From positions 1 to 12,559 of the forward strand of contig JAGXSQ010000094.1 of the NCBI GenBank assembly GCA_018333395.1: a stretch of DNA of 12,559 nt, given 5' to 3'. This stretch comes from Dethiobacter sp. (GTDB lineage Bacteria; Bacillota_D; Dethiobacteria; Dethiobacterales; Dethiobacteraceae). Under the pieces are notes generated by a model. It was not told the DNA's origin, ran no database searches, and saw nothing but the letters and a program-made list of their open reading frames with translations. This document shows, one piece after another, positions 6,295-12,559 of the stretch. Both the position numbers and the translations under genes were made by a program. The stretch's first letter is position 1. Every line of letters starts with the position of its first letter.

Positions 6295-7236
6295 TTATAA
6301 GTTCTTCTTGCTGATTGCCAAAAGATGCTCAATTAATCTGTTTTTCGAAGATATGGCGTCCTCGGTTGTCCATTTCTGAAACCCCATACCCGACTTAAAG
6401 CCCAGCTCCCCTTTAGCGACCTTTTCCTCTAACAACGGAGACGGTCCTGCTGAGTTATCCAGGTATTTCAACAAATACTTGTGGATGGCCAATGTAAGGT
6501 CAAGCCCAACCATGTCTGCGTTTTCAAAGGGTCCGAGTACCGGCAGGCGCATCCCAAAACCATACCTGATACACTCATCTACCGTCTTAGGATCCGCAAT
6601 GCCTTTTTCGGCAATTGCAATCGCTTCCCGCCACAGGGCGTGCTGGAGTCTGTTGCCAACAAACCCCGGCACGTCTTTGTTTACCCGTACGGGGTACTTG
6701 CCAACCATTTTCAGCAACTTGATAGTTTCGTCCATGGCCTGCTCTGAGGTCTTTTCCGTCCTGATTACTTCAACAAGCGGAACGAGAAACGGCGGGTTCC
6801 AAAAATGAGTTCCCAGGATTCTTTCCTTGTGCTTAGCTTTTGCGCCTATTTCAGCAATGCTCATCACTGAAGTATTTGTTGCTAACACAATCTCTTCCGG
6901 ACACAGTGCATCCAACCGGCGAAATATTTGCTGCTTCAATTCTAAATCTTCAAAGACACACTCCACCACAAAGTGGGCATCTTTCAGTGTCAGCTCAAGA
7001 TCCATAAGCGGTTGGATTCTCCCCAGGGTTGTTTCAACTTCTGCCTGGCTGCCAATGCCATTTCTCGCCATCATCTCTAGTTTACTGCTAATATTAAGAA
7101 GGGCTTTTGGCAACATGTCTTCAGTAGCATCACATAATTTAACATGATACCCTTTTGAAGCAAAGACCAGGGCAATCCCGCTCCCCATCATCCCGGCGCC
7201 GACTATGGCTATATTCTCCACCCTCCTGGCTTCCAC
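6295..7236 (-). CDS. 3-hydroxyacyl-CoA dehydrogenase family protein (NAD-dependent beta-hydroxy acid dehydrogenase)
   Basis: The product has 313 residues, with a start at GTG 7236 because AAGGAGG lies 7 bases before it. A longer TTG start at 7263 lacks a good site. GAGMMGSG (13-20) is the NAD-binding Rossmann loop. ATNTSVMSI and GTHFWNPPFLVPLVEVI follow; His144 and Glu156 have the 12-residue spacing of the catalytic His-Glu pair of this family. VPGFVGNRLQHAL and GFKSGMGFQKW mark the C-terminal helical domain. It would oxidise a beta-hydroxy group to a beta-keto group. The block HFWNPP...PLVEV differs from the common HFFNP of 3-hydroxybutyryl-CoA enzymes and recalls relatives that act on free acids, such as L-carnitine dehydrogenase; that is inference. 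It sits directly after the BKACE, so it may make the BKACE substrate. Alternatively it oxidises 3-hydroxybutyryl-CoA. Confidence 0.85.
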   Translation of the reverse strand: MEARRVENIAIVGAGMMGSGIALVFASKGYHVKLCDATEDMLPKALLNISSKLEMMARNGIGSQAEVETTLGRIQPLMDLELTLKDAHFVVECVFEDLELKQQIFRRLDALCPEEIVLATNTSVMSIAEIGAKAKHKERILGTHFWNPPFLVPLVEVIRTEKTSEQAMDETIKLLKMVGKYPVRVNKDVPGFVGNRLQHALWREAIAIAEKGIADPKTVDECIRYGFGMRLPVLGPFENADMVGLDLTLAIHKYLLKYLDNSAGPSPLLEEKVAKGELGFKSGMGFQKWTTEDAISSKNRLIEHLLAISKKNL

Positions 7237-7272
7237 CTCTAGCCCTCCTTCAAGGACGTTCAAGACAAGCGC

Positions 7273-8202
7273 CTAATAATTCACCTTATCTATCCCTTTT
7301 AGGTCAAGAATTTTCCTTGCTTCATCAGGGGTCGCTATCTCAAGACTTAGCTCCCGGGCGATACGGACAATCTTCTCAACCTGTTCGGCACTGGTCTTGG
7401 CCACTATTCCTTTACCGGCATACAAACTGTCCTCCATACCGACCCTGACATTGCCTCCCATGGTTAGGGCAGCGGTACATATGGGGAGTTGAAATCTGCC
7501 GGCAGCACATACTGACCAAATAAAATCGTCGCCAAAATTGCGCTTGGCTGTTTCATATAAAAACACCAGATTCTGAATTGTGGCAGGCATTCCGCCAAGA
7601 ATACCGAGAACAAACTGGATATAAACCGGTTTTTTTATATATCCTCGCTCAGCCAAGAAAGCTATATTGTTAATCATGGCGGAATCGTAAACCTCTGCCT
7701 CGGGTTTTGTTCCGCTCTCGCCAAAAGCTATGGCAAATTCCTTTAGAGACTTAAAGGTATTTGGGAAGATATAGTCTTCTGTCATCTCCAAATACGGCTT
7801 TTCCCAGGGATATTTCCATTCCTCGACCTTCATTCGCTCCGTGATGTCGAAAAGGGCAAAGTTTGTAGAGCCGGCATTGAATGAGGCTAACTCCGGGTTA
7901 AAGGTGGGAACCACCTTCAGCCTCTCTTCAATAGTCATCCCCAGGCCACCGCCGGTAGTTGCACATACAATTACGTTACATTTACTTTTTATGCTGGTTA
8001 ATACCTGACGAAACAGGTTCATATCCGAAACAGGCCGACCAGTTTCTGGATTGCGTACATGAATATGAACTACTGCAGCGCCGGCCTCATAAGCTCCGAT
8101 TGCTTGATCTGCAATCTGCTCCGGTGTGATGGGCAGGTACGGGCTCATAGTAGGCGTGTGTATGGCGCCTGTGATAGCTGCTGTTACTATTACTTTAGGC
8201 AT
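7273..8202 (-). CDS. Beta-keto acid cleavage enzyme (BKACE, DUF849 family)
   Basis: The product has 309 residues. The family cleaves a beta-keto acid with acetyl-CoA to give acetoacetate plus a new acyl-CoA; the lysine enzyme Kce is the best-known member. His46 and His48 in VVHIHVRNP match the zinc ligands of Kce, and RVGMEDSLY (Arg253, Glu257, Asp258) matches its third ligand and active-site pair. TGGGLGMTIEERL (83-95), SFNAGSTNF and IQFVLGILGGMPA are further family blocks. The N-terminal stretch IHTPTMSPYLPITPEQI (14-30) and an extra segment at about 118-145 make it longer than Kce (about 276 residues). They suggest another BKACE subgroup and so perhaps another substrate. ATG 8202 follows AGGAG at 8 bases. 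The downstream kal suggests that the product is an aminoacyl-CoA. Confidence 0.88.
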   Translation of the reverse strand: MPKVIVTAAITGAIHTPTMSPYLPITPEQIADQAIGAYEAGAAVVHIHVRNPETGRPVSDMNLFRQVLTSIKSKCNVIVCATTGGGLGMTIEERLKVVPTFNPELASFNAGSTNFALFDITERMKVEEWKYPWEKPYLEMTEDYIFPNTFKSLKEFAIAFGESGTKPEAEVYDSAMINNIAFLAERGYIKKPVYIQFVLGILGGMPATIQNLVFLYETAKRNFGDDFIWSVCAAGRFQLPICTAALTMGGNVRVGMEDSLYAGKGIVAKTSAEQVEKIVRIARELSLEIATPDEARKILDLKGIDKVNY

Positions 8203-8297
8203 TTAATTTACTCCTCTCTTCAATTATACTTTTACTTATTGATTCCGCATATCGTGACAGCGGCTGCTATTATTACCTTTTTCATGACACTGTTCCC

Positions 8298-9656
8298 CTA
8301 AAGAATATTTACCTGGTAAATCAGGCTCAGGCTGGCGACAATGAAGTAAATCAGGAAGCTGATGAAACAGTAACCCCAGATATCTTTCATTTTAAGGCCT
8401 GCTATGCCCAGGACTGGCAGCGCCCAGAAGGGTTGGATGAGGTTGGTGGAAATGTCACCGAACGTAAAAGCGTTGACTGTGATGTAATGGGGAACCCCCA
8501 GGGCCTGGCCGGCCTCTGTCAGTATGGGCCCCTGTACCATCCACTGGCCGCCGGCTGAGGGGATAAATATATTGACGAAAGCCACACTGACAAAGGAGAG
8601 AAACGGGAAGGAAGCAGGCGTGGCGATACTGACGATCCAATTTACTATAATTAACACCAGGCCGGAACCGGACATCATGCCCATGATACCGGCATAAAAC
8701 GGGAATTGCAGGATAATACCACAAACAGAGCGGACGGCGTTGGCCACTGCGTTGACATAGTTAATGGGATTTTTATGCAGGATAATGCCTAGTATCAGCA
8801 AGGTGAAGTTGACGATATTAATGTTCAGGTCCATGCCCTTGGTAACAAAGTGGTGTACCACCAGAATTAAACCAGCTATACCTACGATCGTTGAGATAAT
8901 CCAGCTGTTTTCCAGTGTGGCGGCAAAACTCTTCTGGGTAACGGCCTGTTCTGCAGCCTTGTCTTCCAGGAGGGACTTATCCACCAGGTGGATTTCCTCT
9001 TTTCTGAGGGGAACCATAAACCTGAACGCTATAGCTGTAACTATGGTCAGGATGACAACTGAAACTAGGATAATAGGATTGAGAATTGTCTGGGTAACGG
9101 GAATCAGGCCGATCTGTTTTTCAAGGAAATGGCCGGCCGTGTTTACCAGAAGCGGAGCGGTTATGGACATGCCGAAGATTCCGCACATAGCGCCTGAGTA
9201 CGCAGCGGCAACTAGTGCCGGGAAATCGATATTCTCTTGTTGTTTGGCCATTTGCTTGGCTACCAGCGCCCCGACCACCAGGCCGAGGCCCCAGTTCAGC
9301 CAACCCGCTATGGCGGAGACAACCACCGTAATTACTACCGCGCCTTTGGCATCCTTTGCTGACTTGGCTATTCTCTCAATCCATCCGCTGACCAGCTTGG
9401 TGGACGCTATGCAGTGACCCGTAATCACGATTAAAACCATTTGCATGGAAAAAGCGAGGAAGTTCCAGAACCCGTTATGCCAGTGGTTAATCATTTTGAA
9501 CGGAGTCTCTTTGGCAATAAAGATACCCATCAGAAAGACGAGAAAGCTGAGTAAAAGTGCGAAAATAAAGGCGTCAGGCAAGTATTTGTCTATACTGACA
9601 GTAAGGCTGCGGGAGACACGACGAAGAACATTGTCTTTTACCTGAACAGAATCCAT
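8298..9656 (-). CDS. atoE: Short-chain fatty acid carrier, AtoE family
   Basis: The product has 452 residues, the normal size for the AtoE/short-chain fatty acid transporter family. It is an inner-membrane protein with about eleven to twelve hydrophobic segments, beginning with AFIFALLLSFLVFLMGIFIA after a basic N-terminus. Conserved blocks are GWLNWGLGLVVGALVAKQ, AAAYSGAMCGIFGMS, IFIPSAGGQWMVQGPI and FTFGDISTNLIQPFWALP. ATG 9656 is preceded by AGGAG at about 10 bases. It is the first gene of the minus-strand operon and stands 95 bases before the BKACE gene. It probably takes up the substrate acid or lets butyrate, acetate or acetoacetate cross the membrane. Direction and substrate are not shown by the sequence. 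A separate promoter for the downstream genes in the 95-base gap is possible but not evident. Confidence 0.9.
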   Translation of the reverse strand: MDSVQVKDNVLRRVSRSLTVSIDKYLPDAFIFALLLSFLVFLMGIFIAKETPFKMINHWHNGFWNFLAFSMQMVLIVITGHCIASTKLVSGWIERIAKSAKDAKGAVVITVVVSAIAGWLNWGLGLVVGALVAKQMAKQQENIDFPALVAAAYSGAMCGIFGMSITAPLLVNTAGHFLEKQIGLIPVTQTILNPIILVSVVILTIVTAIAFRFMVPLRKEEIHLVDKSLLEDKAAEQAVTQKSFAATLENSWIISTIVGIAGLILVVHHFVTKGMDLNINIVNFTLLILGIILHKNPINYVNAVANAVRSVCGIILQFPFYAGIMGMMSGSGLVLIIVNWIVSIATPASFPFLSFVSVAFVNIFIPSAGGQWMVQGPILTEAGQALGVPHYITVNAFTFGDISTNLIQPFWALPVLGIAGLKMKDIWGYCFISFLIYFIVASLSLIYQVNIL

Positions 9657-9965
9657 TTAATCATCGCTCCTTTTTTTATGAACACGCCGAGCCGGATTGT
9701 GCATTTTGACTGGTGAGATTGGTCACGCAGACCGCTGAAACTGGCCATAGCTTCCGCGCCCATTGTGTATTCATTAGCTAGTGTATATCTTTAAAATTTT
9801 GTTTACTATGTTTGTATTATATAAAAATCAAAGATGATTTTTATATAAATTTATGTTGTTTCTACAAGGAATATTTATATTTGCTTGCGAATACTTAAAC
9901 AGATGCTACCGGGCCATAATGTCGAAAACCTGACGACTTAGCAGTACTTTTTGGGGGCGAGAAGA
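9657..9965. other. Divergent control region between atoE and the PucR-type regulator
   Basis: These 309 bases carry no gene. The part next to atoE (9657-9770) is GC-balanced leader. The part from about 9771 to 9890 is very AT-rich and must hold the promoters of both divergent genes. It contains the palindrome at 9817-9848. I could not pick convincing -35/-10 pairs on either strand. The layout suggests that the regulator acts here on the catabolic operon and perhaps on itself. Confidence 0.6.
9817..9848. promoter_or_regulatory. 14-bp perfect palindrome, candidate operator
   Basis: TTATATAAAAATCA (9817-9830) and TGATTTTTATATAA (9835-9848) are perfect complements separated by AAGA. Dyad symmetry with a short centre fits a site for a dimeric DNA-binding protein. 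It lies about 160 bases from the atoE start and 118 from the regulator start, in the AT-rich core of the divergent region. No T-run or gene end makes it a terminator. Confidence 0.6.
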
Positions 9966-12248
9966 ATGGCATGTAATACCTTGAGTCAAAGCAACAATGA
10001 TTATAGCAACATTGTCAACGCATTGTATGATTTGTGGGCTTTGACTGTGGGAAACAGGCTTACGCTGCAGACTTTGGTTGAAAAGATAAATGATTTTTAT
10101 AATGCCCGGCAAGCCGCCATTGTTATCTGGGACCAGGCTAACGAAAGTTTTATGCAGATAGGACAACTTAGTAACGGTATAGAAATACAGGAAGCCTTAC
10201 AAAATACGGATAACTCTAGGGTAATCGCCGGAAACTGTTATCTGTTCCCTTTATTTTCTCAGTTTACCAAGCATAAATCAGTATTTCTTGTCCTCGAACT
10301 TTATCATGAACTATCTCCGCAGGACATTTTGCGTACTGAAAAATTTGCTCAACATGTAGCCCTGTTAGTCGATAAAATTGATGAATCCAGCATGATATTC
10401 AATCAGGTAAAAAGTCTGCACACAATTATAGAAATTGATAATGTAATTTCTCTGGATGAGAACTTTGAAAGCAACCTCGGCAATATTATAGAGAAAATAA
10501 AAACCGCCTTTAATGCTGAAAAAGGCGGTGTTATGCTATACAACAAAATTGATGAAACGCTGATTCTGCAAAAACCAGGATTTGGCGCTGACCAGAACGC
10601 TGTTGAGGCTTATAAGGTTTCGCTGAAGGAAGCTAGCAACGCAGCCAACGTCTTCAACACAGATATCCCGTTGATTTCTAATAAATGCCCGGGAGATAAC
10701 AGGATTTTACAAAAGTATGTGGCCCTGTTCAATGCTGAAAACCTGATAACAGTCCCGCTGAAAACGCCGGGGAAAACAATCGGTGTCCTTCATCTAGCCA
10801 ACAAACGTGAGGGTTTGTGGACTGACAATGACCTGAACCTATTGCAGATGATGGCGATCTACCTTGGCAGTGCAATTGAAAGAGCCAACCTGCTTGACCA
10901 ATTAAACCAAAATCACAGGGAAATAAAGGAACTCTATAGCAATGAAAACAAAATGGTTGAAGAACTGCGCAGGCAGAAAGTACTGATTGACAAGCAGTAC
11001 TCAACTCTGGAATGGATACTGTCAATACAAAACCAGCTTTTGCAATCGCTTCTTAACAATGGCGGGATCCGGGAAATAACTGAGATTCTCTCCAAACGGG
11101 TATGTAAGAGTGTAATTATCACCGACAGCCATTCACAAGTAGTGGAAATGTCCCTGGTTTGCGGTGAACACAACTTTGTAGTCGAAAATTATATCAAAGG
11201 CAAAAAAATCAATATGAATAAGACTGTTACGATAAATTTCGGCAGCCAGAAACTGTTTATTACGTCATTTTTAGTAAACTTAAACAGTTACAACATGAGC
11301 AATTTTTCCATTCTCACCCTCGCGGAAAAATACCTGGAAGCTCACGAAATTAACGTAATCAGGCAGGCCTCGGTTATTTTTGCCTTGGAAGCAATACGCC
11401 AGCAGAACATCATAGAAACTGAAAAAAGAATTAAGGCAGACTTTCTTGAAGATTTGTTGTTCAGCAGCAATTTAAGCAACAAGAATGTGTTAGCGAGGGC
11501 GGCCTATTTGAATCATAATTTTAATTCGCCTAATATCTTACTGATTTTGGATATTGATAATTTTTCGCAGATGATAGAAAAAGAACAGTTACAGGAAGAC
11601 GTTATTTTCGCTACAAAAAAAAGGTTGGCATTGATGGCTGAAAACAGACTGAAAACCTATTTTCCCGGTAATAACTTTCTGATAGCTGAAAAAAGCGATA
11701 CTGTGCTGATACTGTTGAACCATTCTAACGAAAACTTTATTGAAGACCTTGATAAATTTGCGTCAGAAATCAGAGATGAGGTGGCATGCTTATTAGAGCC
11801 GCTGACAGTATCCGTAGGAGTCAGCAACCTCTGCCACAAAATTAACGACTTCAGGGAAAACTACCTTGCTACAAAGAAAGCCCTGGAGGTCAACACCTGC
11901 CTTGGCAAAACAAATTGTACCGTTTTCCAGAGCCAGCTCGGCATCAATGACTTATATTACGATTTATTTAATCAGCATAAGTTTCGCCTCTTTTCACTTG
12001 ATTTCTTAGGTCCGTTAATAAAATATGACAGAAAAAGAAAGACGACCTTATTGCAAACCATTGAAATATACCTGAAGCAGCTAAATTATCATCAAACTGC
12101 CTCCGAGATGTATTGTCACGTTAATACAATCAGGTACAGAATCAAAAAAGCCGAGGAATTACTGAAAGTAAACTTTGATTTCGAGGAAGACCGTTCTAAA
12201 GTCAGCTTGGCACTGAACATCCAAAAATTTACAAAGAACAACAACTAA
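9966..12248 (+). CDS. GAF-domain PucR/CdaR-type transcriptional regulator
   Basis: The product has 760 residues. The start at ATG 9966 follows GGGGGCGAG; TTG 9951 in frame is unlikely. Residues about 15-135 look like a degenerate GAF-like sensor. A clearer GAF domain follows at about 165-310 (EKGGVMLYNKIDETLIL, LITVPLKTPGKTIGVLHLAN), and then a coiled coil at about 310-355. Next comes a segment like the start of PucR-type regulatory modules (REITEILSKRVCKSVIITDS), then a CdaR-like degenerate GGDEF middle part, including SVGVSNLCHKINDFRENYLA. The C-terminal DNA-binding helix-turn-helix (PucR C-terminal type) is seen in LNYHQTASEMYCHVNTIRYRIKKAEELL. Such proteins switch catabolic genes on in response to a small ligand. 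It is divergent from the atoE operon and probably controls it. The ligand is unknown. Confidence 0.85.
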   Translation: MACNTLSQSNNDYSNIVNALYDLWALTVGNRLTLQTLVEKINDFYNARQAAIVIWDQANESFMQIGQLSNGIEIQEALQNTDNSRVIAGNCYLFPLFSQFTKHKSVFLVLELYHELSPQDILRTEKFAQHVALLVDKIDESSMIFNQVKSLHTIIEIDNVISLDENFESNLGNIIEKIKTAFNAEKGGVMLYNKIDETLILQKPGFGADQNAVEAYKVSLKEASNAANVFNTDIPLISNKCPGDNRILQKYVALFNAENLITVPLKTPGKTIGVLHLANKREGLWTDNDLNLLQMMAIYLGSAIERANLLDQLNQNHREIKELYSNENKMVEELRRQKVLIDKQYSTLEWILSIQNQLLQSLLNNGGIREITEILSKRVCKSVIITDSHSQVVEMSLVCGEHNFVVENYIKGKKINMNKTVTINFGSQKLFITSFLVNLNSYNMSNFSILTLAEKYLEAHEINVIRQASVIFALEAIRQQNIIETEKRIKADFLEDLLFSSNLSNKNVLARAAYLNHNFNSPNILLILDIDNFSQMIEKEQLQEDVIFATKKRLALMAENRLKTYFPGNNFLIAEKSDTVLILLNHSNENFIEDLDKFASEIRDEVACLLEPLTVSVGVSNLCHKINDFRENYLATKKALEVNTCLGKTNCTVFQSQLGINDLYYDLFNQHKFRLFSLDFLGPLIKYDRKRKTTLLQTIEIYLKQLNYHQTASEMYCHVNTIRYRIKKAEELLKVNFDFEEDRSKVSLALNIQKFTKNNN

Positions 12249-12292
12249 CGAATACTTTTGCGCTTAGGTTAACACATGTACCCATAATGCAA

Positions 12293-12321
12293 AAAGCACC
12301 GCGCCAAAAGCGCGGTGCTTT
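12293..12321. terminator. Intrinsic terminator, best read as the end of rnpB
   Basis: AAAGCACCGCGC (12293-12304) pairs perfectly with 12310-12321 around a CAAAA loop. On the minus strand the stem is followed by a run of T's (complement of 12291-12295), which fits termination of rnpB. On the plus strand it ends in TTTAA and could also stop the regulator transcript, whose gene ends 45 bases earlier. Confidence 0.85.
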
Positions 12322-12332
12322 AAGAGACAATA

Positions 12333-12559
12333 CAGAGCAGACCTGTAAGCCGAGTTCTGTTCCCCTTGCGGGGCGGCAGCCATCTCTCTAGGATGACAGT
12401 TACCTGTCACCTCCAGCAACCTAACCCGGGAGATCGGCGGGCCACGTCAACTCTCCCCTATTTGGTCTTGCTCCGGGTGGGGTTTACCTAGCCAGCCAGT
12501 CACCTGGCTGCTGGTGCGCTCTTACCGCACCGTTGCACCCTTACCTCTCCTGGAGGCGG
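12333..12559 (-). ncRNA. rnpB: RNase P RNA, 3' part (5' end beyond the window)
   Basis: Read on the minus strand, the sequence contains GAGAGATGGCTGCC (about 12377-12390) and ends with ACAGAACTCGGCTTACAGG (12342-12360), the highly conserved 3' core of bacterial RNase P RNA. The stem CCCCTTGCGGGG at 12362-12373 and several GC-rich stems to its right fit the known fold. The 5' core with GAGGAAAGTCC is not in the window, so about half to two thirds of the gene is present. The RNA cuts the 5' leader from precursor tRNAs. The 3' end is set approximately, just before the terminator. Confidence 0.92.

Noticed and set aside
4037..7448. Several plus-strand frames of 70 to 109 codons opposite the catabolic operon
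   Set aside because: All are inside strongly supported minus-strand genes and show no independent coding evidence.
3984..8202. A complete lysine fermentation operon
   Set aside because: kal and a BKACE are present, but no lysine aminomutase, beta-lysine mutase or diaminohexanoate dehydrogenase gene lies in the window, and the BKACE looks like a different subgroup.
8764..9417. A 217-codon plus-strand frame opposite atoE
   Set aside because: It lies wholly inside the well-supported atoE gene on the other strand, has no ribosome site of note and a low-complexity Ser/Thr/Arg composition typical of an antisense shadow.

Overview
The window looks like chromosomal DNA of an anaerobic, Gram-positive, Clostridia-type bacterium (a Desulfotomaculum/Pelotomaculum-like Peptococcaceae is my guess, not proven). 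The reasons are strong AGGAGG-type ribosome sites, a fermentation-type catabolic operon, degraded IS21, IS66 and IS4-like elements of the kind common in those genomes, and an RNase P RNA gene at the right edge.

Region 1 (1 to about 1005) is an IS21-family graveyard. Two different istB 3' ends point away from each other across a perfect 15-bp inverted repeat. Each is followed by a related small accessory reading frame ending in a similar 'EY[ST]EQD[IL]C' motif. One of these carries an in-frame TAG and the other an A7 frameshift. The block ends with IS21-type repeats and an outward-facing TTGACA.

Region 2 (about 1005 to 3400) holds one intact orphan gene of unknown function (1078-1680), the 3' third of an IS66 transposase on the minus strand, and an IS4-like element (about 2476-3371). 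The transposase of this last element has two homopolymer frameshifts and an in-frame internal deletion that removes most of its catalytic core. Nested inverted repeats lie in its leader, and a 17-bp perfect hairpin lies over its right end.

Region 3 (3541-9656) is the functional centre. A minus-strand operon reads atoE-type short-chain fatty acid carrier, beta-keto acid cleavage enzyme (BKACE/DUF849), 3-hydroxyacyl-CoA dehydrogenase family protein, two-subunit CoA-transferase, and 3-aminobutyryl-CoA ammonia-lyase (kal). A convergent plus-strand gene encodes a FlK-like hotdog thioesterase. The set looks like the lower half of lysine fermentation (BKACE cleavage with acetyl-CoA to acetoacetate plus an aminoacyl-CoA, deamination to an enoyl-CoA, CoA exchange, acid export). 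The lysine-specific upper genes (kamA, kamDE, kdd) are absent from the window. An HAD-type dehydrogenase sits where kdd would be expected, so the true substrate may be a different beta-hydroxy or beta-amino acid.

Region 4 (9657-12559) has an AT-rich divergent control region with a 14-bp perfect palindrome, a 760-residue GAF/PucR-type regulator that probably controls the operon, a strong stem-loop terminator, and the 3' part of rnpB on the minus strand.
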